A model generated the notes under the pieces. The model was not told where the DNA came from, did not search any database, and was given only the letters and a program-made list of their open reading frames with translations. A stretch of 60,000 nucleotides of DNA, taken from Tubiluchus corallicola (Eukaryota > Priapulida > Priapulimorpha > Priapulimorphida > Tubiluchidae). A program made the position numbers and the translations under genes. Within the stretch, counting starts at the first letter, position 1. The number at the start of each line of letters is the position of its first letter. Location: the NCBI GenBank assembly GCA_030141605.1, contig JAQGDQ010000259.1, positions 126,001-186,000 on the forward strand, given 5' to 3'. Below, in pieces: positions 26,101-39,700 of this stretch.

Positions 26101-29100
26101 AAAAATAATCTCCATTTTTTTAAAAATGAAACAAATACAATCTGTAATAAAACTGCGTTGGAAGTCTGTTAAGTAAAATTGCTAATTCTGTGAGATGCCC
26201 AATAAAAAGTTTTGAGTCAAATGTGAACAGCCTATTTTCAAAATGCAAATCAAGTGAGTCATAATTACATGCAACCTAATCAGGGAATGAACCCAAAATT
26301 ACTGCAAACATAAAGCCTTGGCTCAACTTCAAACTCATTTTAAATTTTTCACGGCGCTTTCTTACGACCAATACTGGTTTCATATAACTTAAGAACTGCA
26401 GGTTGTTTTCTATCAACTGACAATCTAGAAGTCAAGACTACAATTACATAGCCACATGATCACTTGGATCATCATCACTCACTAATGATATTTAAATTTA
26501 AATTTTTACGAATAATTTCAATGGTGCATACCTTTTGCAATCTTACTTGCAGATCAGTCATATATGGACGGTAATCTTTTGCTACCTCGTGTCCTGAATG
26601 AAACAAAAAATTGCATAATGCAGCATCACAGCGTTAAAATACAATATTTTTAAAACAAAAACAAAATCAACAGTTAGCCATATAATATCATTTCACATAT
26701 TTCACGTATTACTAGCCAAGGAGAGTCAAAAACAAACTTGTCAAATTAAACAAACAAATGGTGTCATGTAATAAACAATTCGAGCAAAGAGGCCATCCTC
26801 AGCAAACAGAAGTAATAATGAGTTAACATACTACACAATTGTGTGACACTACCATCTGAAAGTATTTCAATGACAAATTTTTTAAAGATAAAAAATATGC
26901 ATAAAAATGTGTTAATACGTTACCCAAAATTTAATTACCTGCAAATTTATAATCAAATACTTATGTCCAGTTTTCTGCTAATAATCCTACTGCACATCAA
27001 CTTTTAAATTTCGTAAATTAACCCAAGTATCAAGGTTTGCAAAGATCAACGGAAGGTTAACATTGTACCCCGTCGGATTTAGTTAACAATCTATTGGATA
27101 AATGCTTCTGGAGTTGGAAAAAACATGACAGAGTGAGTGAATGACCAGACTTTTTCTAGGATCCAAGCTGATGCTCGGGAATTACTCACTAAAAAAGTGA
27201 GAGCACAGCTAAATGATTAAGCTCTTGGTCAAATAATCAACCCCGTAATTATTAGCTACCAACTTGCTAGCATGCCTTGCACTGTGCAAACAAACAATTC
27301 ATGAATGGCATCCAAAGTCAAATACATCTTGGTACAATGCACTCTCAGTCAATCATAGATGCATAAAACTTAACCAGTCAAGAATTTTCTATAACATATA
27401 ATAGACTTGCTATATAATTGCTTACCTGCTGCAAATCGTGCACGTGAGCAGTGCAAAAAGTGAAAACGGTTTAATAGCAATTCAAAGATTTTGATGCAAA
27501 AATTGTTAATTTTGAAAACAAATTTACGTGGGTGTTAAACAATAAAAAAACACAGCAGACAAGATCAGGAATGCAAGCTACACAAAAAGCTTTGGCAAGA
27601 ATCACATTTTTTCACGTTCAAAACGAAATGGGATGCCATTAAAATATTTTTTGTAATGTCACAAACACAAGAGCATGAACCAATAACAAACAAAGAAAAC
27701 CATAACATAAACAGTCAGTGTGGCAATGTCCTTTATAGGGGTGGGACGAACCTTAAATTTCCGAAATTGCATTGAATCCAAATCTCACATTTTTGCAGTT
27801 TCTAAAATCAAACCGAATCCGAATCTTTAATTCACCCTTAATTTTCAATACCAGAGGAATCTGAACCTTGTAACTTAACTCCAATTAGGTTTTCCATCTT
27901 AAGGTCAGTGTAGTGTTAGCTGCAATGGATGTTTTGTTCAAACATATATATATATATATATAAAATGGACTTGCTAAGCATAGTACAGTTCCTTAGTTCA
28001 ACTTTAGTTTTTGACTATTTTGGCATAGTGTATGACTGCACTTTCTAAAGTTTGGAACTAAATTAAAAATATTCAAAAAATAAAAATAAATTCAACTCAA
28101 CGCGTGCTAAAATACCATTTGTATTTAGAAGCACAGTAACTGAAATCTTGTATATAAGTTAAGTCACTTTTGAAAATATTTAGCTTCAGTCGGGCGTTAA
28201 GTTGACGCCTGACAAACAATTTATGCGGTGCATAACTTTTACGGAACTTCGCGATCACATTAAAGGTGTCAACATGGCGAAGCGCACATTGCAAAATTTA
28301 ACTTTCATTAGAGATTAAACTGGTAAGAATGGAAATTACATTAATTTTACTGCGCTAGATGACAGTGAATTTGCTTCATACACTGGGTAAACACAAGTTA
28401 TGAAGACTGCTTTGCATTTTTTTACTGAACCCCAATTGGATCTGAAGCAGTTAAAGTAAAATTGGGTGGATCTGAGTAAAGCTTCGTCCCATCCCCAGTC
28501 CCTTTAGAAAAAAAGATGCACAACTCTAAAACATGTAAGAAGAAACAAAGACAAATTGCAAAACAAAAAACTACCTATAAATTACATACTATGAAATTTG
28601 GCAGTTTATCGCAGAAGCAGTTATTTACTCAGTACGAGTCTCTAAAATCATTTCACTCATAAAATGCTAATAATATTTCAAATGACATTTTTATTTGTGA
28701 TACTATCTATGCTGGAAGTGGCATTGGAGAAACACGCCATGTATACTTTTACTTATCAGCTTCTTAAACATGTAAATACATGTTGCACATTGATACAAAT
28801 ATACGTTACAACATTTGCACTTTGTGATATAAGACAATTTTATTTACCTTGATGATAGAAGGTCAGCCAGCCATACATGAACCCCAACAACTGAAAAAAA
28901 CAAAAATAATCAATGCTAATGGAGAAATATACATGTATAAACTTTTGTGTAAGTGCTATACATATTTTTAATTTTTATGTACAATTAAATCTTTATTTAA
29001 CAATGCGGCGACATATTAGATAATGATTTTTAAAAATTTTGGGACACATATAAAAAATCAGGATCTCCTAAGTTGGTATTGAAACAGAATAACTCTGTCA

Positions 29101-32100
29101 AATGCACAATTACACCTAACACTGATCTACAAGTTAATGCAAGGTTACTTAATAATATTTTGACAAAGTGAAAGAAGAAAATGGATCGATAGGAAGCTGT
29201 AATAAGAAGAAAACAATGACAAGTTTTCTAACGCTCTAAATAAAGAACTTTGTATGAACATCGCGCATAGCTTGTGAAGTTCATTTCATCTTATGATTGA
29301 GCAATAAAAAAGAAAGTCTAAGACCATATCTGATGAAAGAACCTAGATGCCACAAAAAGATTGTTAATGAGGAGAAATAAAATTAAAATAATTTATATTT
29401 CTTGATCATTAAAGTAGGATGAACTAATAAAGCTGTGTCAATCTCATTTTACTGTTAAGCTTAATCAGACTTGGACTACAAGAGGCATGATTAATGAAAG
29501 AAAATAAAGACTCTGTGAGCAGGCATAATAAATAAGGACAAACTGAATAGTAAAATTACATAATACATTGTAACACATTAACACATTTGTATATACAGAA
29601 GACTGCTTAAACTCTCAAATACTGATAAAATTCTTGTCATTAACGAACTTTGACTTGAAAATAATTCTGCTGCTATGAATAATCATTATGCTATGCTTGC
29701 AATTGTTTGTGTTCCTACCGTTTCAACAAACTCAAACTTTTTCCGCTCTTGTACTTCCTGCAGCCGAAATACATACTCCAATGACGCCTGATAAAAATGC
29801 CTCTTCTCCATTTCCAGACTTGCGTCTGACTGAAATGATCATTCACAAAATATGTAAACAAACTATTTAACATTTGCAAACGCAAGTGAACACTTAAAGT
29901 TATAGCAATACTTACAATACAAATCCAATTCACATTGATTTTCTAGACATGGTATAGATAACAAACTGAATTCAGAGATAGAATTTTCAAATTTTCAACA
30001 CACCAAGAATGGCAACACTTGATTAAGTATCACCACAATAAATGATGAATTTCTTTTTTTACATTTTTTTCATAAAAAATGACAATTCATTGCTTATTAT
30101 GGGATATATAAACATGGGGAAAAAACATCTAAACACTCAATAAAAACGTGAATTAATAATGGTAGTGGATTAATAATGTAACTTCACATATTAAAAATGA
30201 TGTTCAACATCTTAAAACCCAAGAAAACACCTTTCATAAATGAAGCTTAAAATTCATACCACAATTTTAAATTTTATATCACTTACATGCTGCCTTATTG
30301 CATGGAAAATTTGGGTTATCTCTAATGGTGTATAACAATTCTAAATTTAAACTCTTAGGTGCAGCCATTTTTGAAATAGTCGTTTGAAGCAAGTTTAGAT
30401 AACAATACTTGAAGTTTGAAAAAATAATCTGAGTATTCGCAATGCATACTTCACGGATTAAGAAAAAATTTAAATTACTTTATACTGTCAGCAAGATCAG
30501 TAATGTTTTCTGATGAGGGAGTGGGATGATGACACAGTACCATTTTACCAGGTGGTGCAAACAGTTGCGACTAGTGTACAGGCACTGTGGAACTGTAACA
30601 CCCCTATTTTGACTCGTTATTATCGCTAATATTCAATATAATAAGCCTTTTTTCTTTAATTTTTTCTTTATACTTGTACATACTTTGTAAATCTTATGCA
30701 GATCCAGAGCATGTGATGGAACTGTGCACTTCACAGGTCCAGCAGCATGGTGTTTTTCAAGTGTCTGGCTGTCGTGCCCATGCAGCCATGCGCACATGTA
30801 TGAGGTATCTGACACTGCACGCTAGGTAGAGAGAGCACTGTCGCTCATGCAGTGTTGATCAAAGGGAAAATTACTGATCTTTTTGCGCAAAGTACGACAA
30901 GAAGAACAGATTTTGCTTTTAAATGAAAGGGTCAATTTAAACTTAAATTAAGAATTTATTTAATTAGATTAATGCAATATTGAACTGTAACAATTTAGGC
31001 TATTAGTTAGTAAAAAATATTTTTTGTTTAGGATATTATCGAATTTACATATAAATTTCCTTTTTGTATGCTTGTTTCATTTAAACTACATCAAAACCAG
31101 AATAAGTACAATGTAAATTTAAAACTGGTAATACTCATTATTTGTTATCCGCTACTAAAACAATAAAACATGCTTATAAAACTAATGTAAATAAAAATTT
31201 GTTTTAACCAAACACTGTCAGGTGTTGTTTCTGATATTTTATAATCAGGAATCACAAAAACTTTGCTAAACACAGAACACTCTGAAATTTGTGAATTGCA
31301 AAAACTAAGCTGTTACTTAGTAAACCTTAATGTCTGCAAATAAATTAATTACAAATCTTTAATGATAAATCTTTAATAACACGTAGTTGAGAAAACAAGT
31401 TACTTCATTTTGAGTGAGAAAATACTTTACCTCCTGCAATTGTCCTTCATTTTTCTTTGTTGATAAATTTAGGTGACGTTCTAAAGACTGGCAAAATTTC
31501 AGTGTTTGTTTTTCAAATTTCTTTTTCTGTTCCTTAAATAAAGAAGCATAAATATATTTTTAGTTTCAGGAAGAGGAAATAATGAGTAATAATAATGGCA
31601 TATTTTAATAGAACTGCTTATATATCATCATTATTAAAATTAGAAATAAAACGCTCACGAAATCCTACCTTGGCACCACCTATCTGATCTTTTCGGAAGT
31701 TTTCCAGTGGCATTATGAACTGATCGTAAGCTCTTTCCAACTAAAATAAGATAAAACCTCAATCGAAAGAGTTAAAATACGAATAAAATGTATACGGCTA
31801 CTAAATTTAAACTACAAAATGTACTAATTAAAATCAAACTAAAGCCTCACTATAATATAAGCTTTTACAACCTAAAATCCTACTCTCGTTACGTGTACTA
31901 AATTTATTTTATTATAAACTTACTGCAAAACTTGTCGCTTTTGATTTTTATCACTTCGGTGTTAGCGGTATTAAATTTGAAGAACCGCCATTCTTCATTG
32001 AGCAAGATGAATGACGTAATGAGTGCAGTCACGAGGTCACCATGAAAGATCGGTAAACAAGCATCCGTAAACAAAGACGCTTTCTGCACTATGTACGTTA

Positions 32101-33743
32101 TTCTTGCTCACTCGGGCCAAAGACGCGAAACGTAGCGATCTTTTACGGCAATGCACGCTTTTGAAAATCGCCAGAAAAGGGTAAATTATTTAATTTATAA
32201 ATCTCTTTTGTTTAATAATAACTATAAATTCTTTGTGCAACCATAATAATACGTTAAAAAATTCAAACTTTGTTGGGGTTATATGGGCCTTTGAGTGCAT
32301 TAACTCTTCCAGTGTTACAATAATGCTGTACAACAATAATAATGTTACACTTTTTTCACACTTAAAACAACAGAGTGATATAACAAAGCAAAAAGTTCAA
32401 CATTGGTGGTTGTAAATTAACTTTCTAATTAATTAGTGACCATGACTATTACAAGTACTGTCTCAGCTATACATATTCTTATAAATTTATATAAGGTAAA
32501 GTCAAACGTAGTAGATTTGGAATAACTATTAACATACCATCCGATCTCTTTCATCTTCTATTGCAGATATAAGCCGACCGAACTCCTTCAATGAACCAGC
32601 TGCAAACATTTAATATTTTTAGAAGCGAAAGAAGGTGACCTTACAATTTAAGTACGTATTTTCAAGTAGATGAACCTGGTCATTCTGATTATCCATTAGC
32701 TAAATATATAAAGATAGTATTAAATACTATTACTGGTAGTTAAGTTATTTTGGAAAGCCGTTTCTTCTCACATTAGGCAGCCATGTTCCAAAGTCAAATT
32801 GTTAACAAAAATATTAAGTACGACAGAAAGAGATTTTCAATTGATTATTCAAAGTTCTATACAAAATTTCACTCAGTGGATGACCCAGTTTCTGATCTGG
32901 TTTCAGGCTTATTAGCAGGGTCAGTAGTCACAGAACAAACAGCAGTTCTCTTATGCCCAAATTATTTTGATTGAATGACATTGAACTCATTTAATTCATA
33001 AAACATGCAATGGAACTGCTTTATTTGGTGCTGCCAAGAGGGTGAAAAAATTTTAAACAGAAATAGGACACACTGGTAGAAAAAGTGTGTTTGAAGTGAT
33101 GCATGTTCGTCTACAACTATGAATGGGACATTACAAACAGCACCAAAACTTACCAATCACAATTTCATCATCAGTTTGCGTATTTCCTATACATTCAAAT
33201 TTGAATTGCACTAAGCTGGTTGAAAAACTTCTTTGAGCCTTTGAAAGATCTACAATGGAAAGAAAAGATTCTATACAGTATATGTAGTATGCAGGCAATT
33301 TCCAGTTGGCAACCATTTATCTTTTTTTGATAGTGTGTAAAAATTTAGAACACAGAAAACATTTTGTTCTTCTACTCAAATTTGAAACTCAGGCCTTCAC
33401 CCCCAACATCCTGGACTCTGGACAATGGGCTGTTAAAGATTAAGATCCTTCCAAGATCAAGGTTTATTTCATTTAGCCAACACATAAACATTCGAACAAA
33501 TACAGGTTTGTGCAATTCTGTAACCATTTAAGACTAACTCGATTATAATCATATTAAAGCTGTGTGGCTGAGGGGACAATAAAGCTGCATTAATTAGAGG
33601 CCACAAGAAAATTGAAGAATTTGAAAAGGAGAAAGAGAAAGGATTGATGAAAAGAAGAAAAGGAAAGAAAGGCACAGAGAACCAGAAAAGCTATGTGGAT
33701 GTGAAAAACAATGTTGTGAGGCAACAGCGATAACATTCACAAT

Positions 33744-33775
<32 letters not shown>

Positions 33776-36700
33776 AACTATTTTCAATATACAATAGAGG
33801 ATTTTCCTCAGGCCTTTAAATTTCTGATAAGCTACTAAATTTAATAAAATCACAGACAAGTCAATTTATTACTCTTCAAGAATCCTAAAAAGCCTCTAAG
33901 CAGCCATAGTTCAATTTACTTAGTTCCTTCAAATGATGAGTATATTGAAGGACATACACTGCCTTAGAAGCATATAAACTCAAGTCAGTCTACTCAGCCA
34001 TTGATTGCGCTCATGTAGCGGGTTCTTTTACGTGTAACGTCAATATTTCTTGTGGATGTCAAAGCTTTTTACCAAAGGCAAGCCTAATCAATTACGTCAA
34101 AATTCAATATTAAATAACGCTCGCGAAATAATTTTCTGGCTAAGTATTGACATCTTTACTTGCCTGATGCAATGACATTACTAACTGGATTTTCTAAAAT
34201 GAGCAAAACGTGGTCTTGTTAAGAGCTCCATTTGAGCAAATGTGTGATTAATGGAAAAGACACCTACATGATAATCAATGCTGAAGAGTATTAGTAGTGA
34301 ACGTGCGCAGTGCAGGCTGCACATGTCTCAAACGACACAAGATATATTGCCTGTTGTAGGGAGAAAGCCTAGCCATATTTCAAGAATGCAATCAGCTGTG
34401 ACTGCCAATGACAACTCATGATATAAACGTGATTAACTGCCAATATTGTTCCTTAAAATCGACTGAGCATTTTACTGACTTAATCTTGTCCAGAATTTAC
34501 AGGAAAGGCAGAATTCCCAACTAATTAAACTATTCATGTATGGTCATAAGTTATGATAATGATAAAAAATCATGATAAGTCAGCAGCTTTTTACAGAAAT
34601 GAGAGCTACCACCTGGTCTCTTACTAATCAAGTTTAGATGCCTTCATTGTGGCTAACTAGAATGCACAAATCTTACCAACCTCATCATTACTACCATCTG
34701 TAAACGGACACAAAATCACCCGGCATCAAGTTCAAGCAACAACGTGACGTCTTGTTCTTTTGTAAAGTTGTAACCCTAATAGTTGCTGTATTCATAGGTC
34801 AGAATGGATTTCGTCTGCATTGTTGTTTTACTATACTTGACTTCACTTCCACGTTCTTCAGCAGGCACAGATGCCAAGACCTCACGTCTGTTGCTCATCC
34901 ACTTAGTTATGTGGAATCCACCAAGAGAAAATAAAAGCAGACAGTTGACTTTCCAGCACCATACACAGTGTATCATGAAAATAGTACAAACAATAAACAG
35001 TTACACTGTGCAAATGATGACTTTGTTTGTTTGTCTCCGTAAAGCCCAAACAATTTTATATCGCTGGCCTCAATAGTCGCTTCCTACAGAGTTTCCGGTC
35101 ATTTAGGTTTCAAGGTGTACATGTGGTGACGTGGCTGTGTGAACTCATGATTAATGCCAACGATATAAAATTGTTTGGGCTTTACGGAGACAAACAAACA
35201 AAGTCATCATTTGCACAGTGTAACTGTTTATTGTTTGTACTATTTTCATGGCACATGCCCCGTAGTCATCCCAAAATATTACATTTTATCTGAAATAATA
35301 TATAAATTTCTCTAAATAAACTAGCATTGCAAGGGCCAGATCTCACAAACACGTGCATTGGAGTTTTGCTTCGGTTTCGAGAGAATCCTATTGCAGTAAT
35401 GGCGGATATCCGGGAGATGTTCCACCAGGTGATCGTGTCTCCTAAACACAGAAATATGTTGCGTTTCCTTTGGTGGAAAGATGGAAATCTTAACAGTCAA
35501 CCACGTACTTTTAGAATGTGTGTACACTTGTTTGGCGGGGTGTGGTCCCCGAGCGTTGCATCATTTGCTTTGCAAAGGACTGCAAAAGACAATGCGGATC
35601 TGTTTCCCGCAAATGTTGTCGCTACCGTTTTGAGAAACTTCTATGTGGACGACCTTTTAAAATCGCTAAACACCGTGAATGAAGCCATACAGCTAGTTTC
35701 TCAACTGACTGCCTTATTGTCTCTTGGTGGATTCCACATAACTAAGTGGATGAGCAACAGACGTGAGGTCTTGGCATCTGTGCCTGCTGAAGAACGTGGA
35801 AGTGAAGTCAAGAATCTTGACTTAACTCAGAGCCCTCTGCCAACTGATCGCGTACTGGGAGTTAAATGGCTAGTTGAGGAAGATTGCCTTGGAATTTTGG
35901 TTTCACTCAAAGACAAGCCCAGTACAAAACGAGGAATGTTAAGCTGCATTTCGTCAGTCTATGACCCATTAGGAATGATCTGTCCATTCGTTCTGCAGGC
36001 CAAAAAACTCTTCCAAGATGAATGTAGAATTCAGAAAAAGGATTGGGATGACGCTCTAGAACGAGATACAGAAGCCAAGTGGGCAAAGTGGAAAGGAGAT
36101 TGTTTCGCACTAGAAAACTTCAAGTTGGAGAGATGCATGAAGCCTCGTGATTTTGGCCTGATTTTCCATTTGCAGTTGCATCATTTCTGCGATGCTTCGA
36201 GCTATGCTTATGGGTACTGTCAGTTATGTACGTATGAAGAGTGCTCAAGGTGAAATTCACACAGCATTCCTCATGGCTAAATCAAGACTTGCCCCACTTA
36301 AAGGTCTTACAATACCGCGTCTTGAACTCTGCGCTGCAGTTTTAGCCTCAAAAGTTGATCAAATGCTAAGGGAAGAGCTATCCTTTTGTGTTGGTACAGA
36401 TCAGTCGGTCTTCTGGACTGATAGTCAGATAGTTATTCATTACATTCGGAACACAGCAAAGCGGTTTCATACATTCGTCCAAAACCGTGTCAACTCAATC
36501 TTGCAAGTCTCTTCACCAACTCAATGGCGGTTTGTTAGCTCAACAGACAACTGCGCTGATGATGCGTCCCGAGGCATGAGCGCTGAAGAATTGCTACTTT
36601 CCAATAGATGGAAGTTTGGTCCATCTTTCTTAAGAAAAGATGAAGCTTCGTGGCCGCAGACTAATTTAGATTCGGATGATATACTAGCTAATGACAAAGA

Positions 36701-39700
36701 AGTAAAGCGGTCAGCCACTGTGAACGTCGTAGAATGCAAGGGAACTTCAAATAATGTCATAGATCAATTGTTGCAGTATTACTCATCCTTTTACAGGCTA
36801 AAAAGAGGTTTAGCCTGGTTATTACGAGCCAAAACAATATTGCACAGGAAAGCTTCTGGCGGAAGTGATATGGATTGCTCCACAAATCTAACTCTGACTG
36901 AATTAAATGAGGCCCAGAATGAGCTGATCAGACACACACAGAAGCAAAGTTTCAACAACGAATATAAGACGATGTGTTCCCGTACCAGATCTACATGCCG
37001 AGAACGCTCTGTAACCAAATCATCCTGCCTGTATAAGCTGGATCCCTTTATTGACAAAGAGGGAATTTTGCGTGTCGGCGGTCGCCTGCAAGATGCTCTA
37101 GTAGATCATGAAGCTCGTCATCCTGTTATTCTTCCCAAAAATCATAGACTCTCTTGACTTGTCATACAGCACTTCCACGAGACGAATGGACACACAGGAA
37201 GAGAACATGTCATGGCTTCCGTCCGTAGAGCGTTCTGGATAATTGGGATGCGAGTCATGGTGCGGAAAGTAATCCATGAATGCAGACAATGTAGGCTGCG
37301 TTACTCTCAACCATTGCAACAAAAAATGGCCAACTTGCCTCCTGAGAGAGTTCAACAAGGCTCCTTCTCTACGGTTGGCGTGGACTGCTTTGGACCAATT
37401 GTGGTCAAACGCGGTAGAATCGAGGTGAAGCGTTATGGGGCACTCTTTACTTGTCTAGCCACACGAAGCATCCACTTGGAGGTACTCTTCTCGATGTCTA
37501 CAGATTCCTTCATTAAAGCACTCCATAGATTTTGTAGCAGAAGAGGCAAACCTAACAGAATTAGGTCCGACTGTGGCACTAATTTTATAGGTGCCAACAA
37601 GGAACTTTCCAAGGCTATGAAAGAGTGGAATCACAACACTATTCAGAAAGATTTGCTCCAGGAAAACATCGAGTGGGAGTATAATCCGCCCCGAGCTCCC
37701 CACATGGGAGGAGTATGGGAAGCAATGGTCAAGATTGTCAAGAAGCATTTGCTTTCTGTGACAAATGAACAAGCTCTTGATGATGAAGCTCTCAACACTC
37801 TATTCTGCATTGTTGAAAACGTTGTCAATAGTAGGCCTTTAACGGCAACCTCGGACGACCCAAAATACTGTAGTCCTCTGACGCCCAATCACCTGCTGTT
37901 GGCGAAGTGTAACTTAACAAACCTGCCTCCTGGAAAGTTTACATCAGCAGACATCTATCGCCGCAAATGGCGCCAGATCCAATACCTAGCTGATGTCTTT
38001 TGGCGACGTTGGCAGACGGAGTACTTGCCGCTTCTCCAGATCCGCTCAAAATTGAATCGTCAGAAGAAGGATGTCGAAATAGGCGACGTTGTACTGATAA
38101 TGGATGAAACCCCCAGAAGTTGTTGGCTTCTTGCTCGAATAACGGAAAAACATGTTGGAAGAGACGGCCTAGTGAGAAGCGTAACACTAAAAACAAAGGA
38201 TGGGCAGCTGCAGCGCCCCATTCTGAGATTATGCTTGATTGAAAGCGCACTTGATGAGTTTAAAGGAGAAGCACTGTAAAAATTAGATTGCACAGTTCAT
38301 AAAGATTTTTGCTCAGTTAAACTCTTTGTAGTAAATAGTAAATGTTTAACATACATTTAAGGAGGCGGTGTCAAGGATTTTGTTTCCGCTGCTGCATCAA
38401 AGACGATGCGAGTTTTCTCCGGTTTACAGAGAATCATTTAGTATTCGTTGTTTTAGTCTACCTTACAAAAGCTTTCGACACTATCAATAGGAAATTCTTT
38501 TAAAGTCCTAAACTTAAAGCACTTATTCCAAAAGCGGACGTTCTCCAAATTTTATTGCTGTCCTTACAGTATTGTATGATGACATTTTTTATAATATCCA
38601 TGTGTACTGGCTCTTATGGTTCTACCACTGGCAGCCAATACCTTGACTTTACAATCTAAAGCCACAGCTGTTGTTAAATACAGGTTAGTTGTCAACTTAA
38701 ATCTTTCACCAGCTGTGACAAAACATTAACATGTTCGACCTACTGTAACTGTAAGCAGCTAATACTGTGTTCCCCAACTCCACCTTCATTAAGTATTACA
38801 AATCAGCTTAGTCCTGAGCCTTTTTCTACCCTGCTGCGTACGTTTTACTAATCCCACGAAACCAAACTACTAAATGAAGAACCCTGTACCTCCTTATAGT
38901 GTCAACTGGGATGTACCGTACATGGTTGCACAGGTACATCCCAGAAGTGCCTAATATAGTACCCTCCACCCCTTAGTCAATTTACACCAAGAAAACCATT
39001 GTACTAATCGATAATTGAAGATATCTGGGGTTCTTGTCTTTAACTGCAACTATTCCTACATGCACAACACTGCAAATGCAACGTTAATGAGGAAATCCAA
39101 AACGGAATTTGGGCTAGAAAGTTCAGATACTTTTAATCATCTGACTAAGCCTGATTTCATTCTGAACTGCAGGCTGACACTACCCAACAAGACTAAAGTT
39201 TACAATGCAGTTACACTCACTTGGCAAATCATCTGTACAACCAACTTGAGATTTGGTGTTCAAATTGGTAAATAGCCAAAATGTGACATTGGACAATTAG
39301 ATGAGATATGGCATGTCCTCAAGAACAGAAACATTCAGAACCAACATGTTCTGCCACAAGCAATATATTTGTGTGTCCAATAAGGTCCAATAGTGTTGTC
39401 TTCAGAATTTGGTCTTCACTCTTACTAATGATATCAAAGTACAAACATATTGAAAAAAGAGAATGTCTGATAATCAATCATAATTTACTTCTAAACTTTT
39501 GTTTGTGATTAGGTTGGTTGGTGTTACTGATTTTAAACACCAAACTTTTGGTTGGTTTTACTGATTTTAAAAGTATGCACTTTTTTGTGAATGTAGCGCA
39601 TGTATTTTCTGAGTAAACAATATCCTAAATTTATCCATTTGCAGCTATTGTCTTAGATATCCATCTACCTTGCCATCTACCTATTCTAAAATTCTAGTCA

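Larger units (their letters stand above)
35327..38368 (+). mobile_element. BEL/Pao LTR retrotransposon, 5'-truncated and mutated
   Basis: Plus-strand pol remnants run in BEL/Pao order: reverse transcriptase, RNase H, integrase, then a C-terminal DUF5641-type domain. Gag, protease and the RT N-terminus are absent. A purine-rich AAGGAGGCGG at 38358-38367 just before TGTCAAGG may mark the polypurine tract and the first bases of a 3' LTR, but no LTR copy was identified in the window. One frameshift and one in-frame stop make it non-functional. It is antisense to Graf in intron 1. Confidence 0.9.

Noticed and set aside
36521-38293. Minus-strand ORFs of 77-105 codons over the retrotransposon
   Set aside because: They are opposite-strand shadows of BEL pol and integrase, which have clear catalytic motifs on the plus strand.
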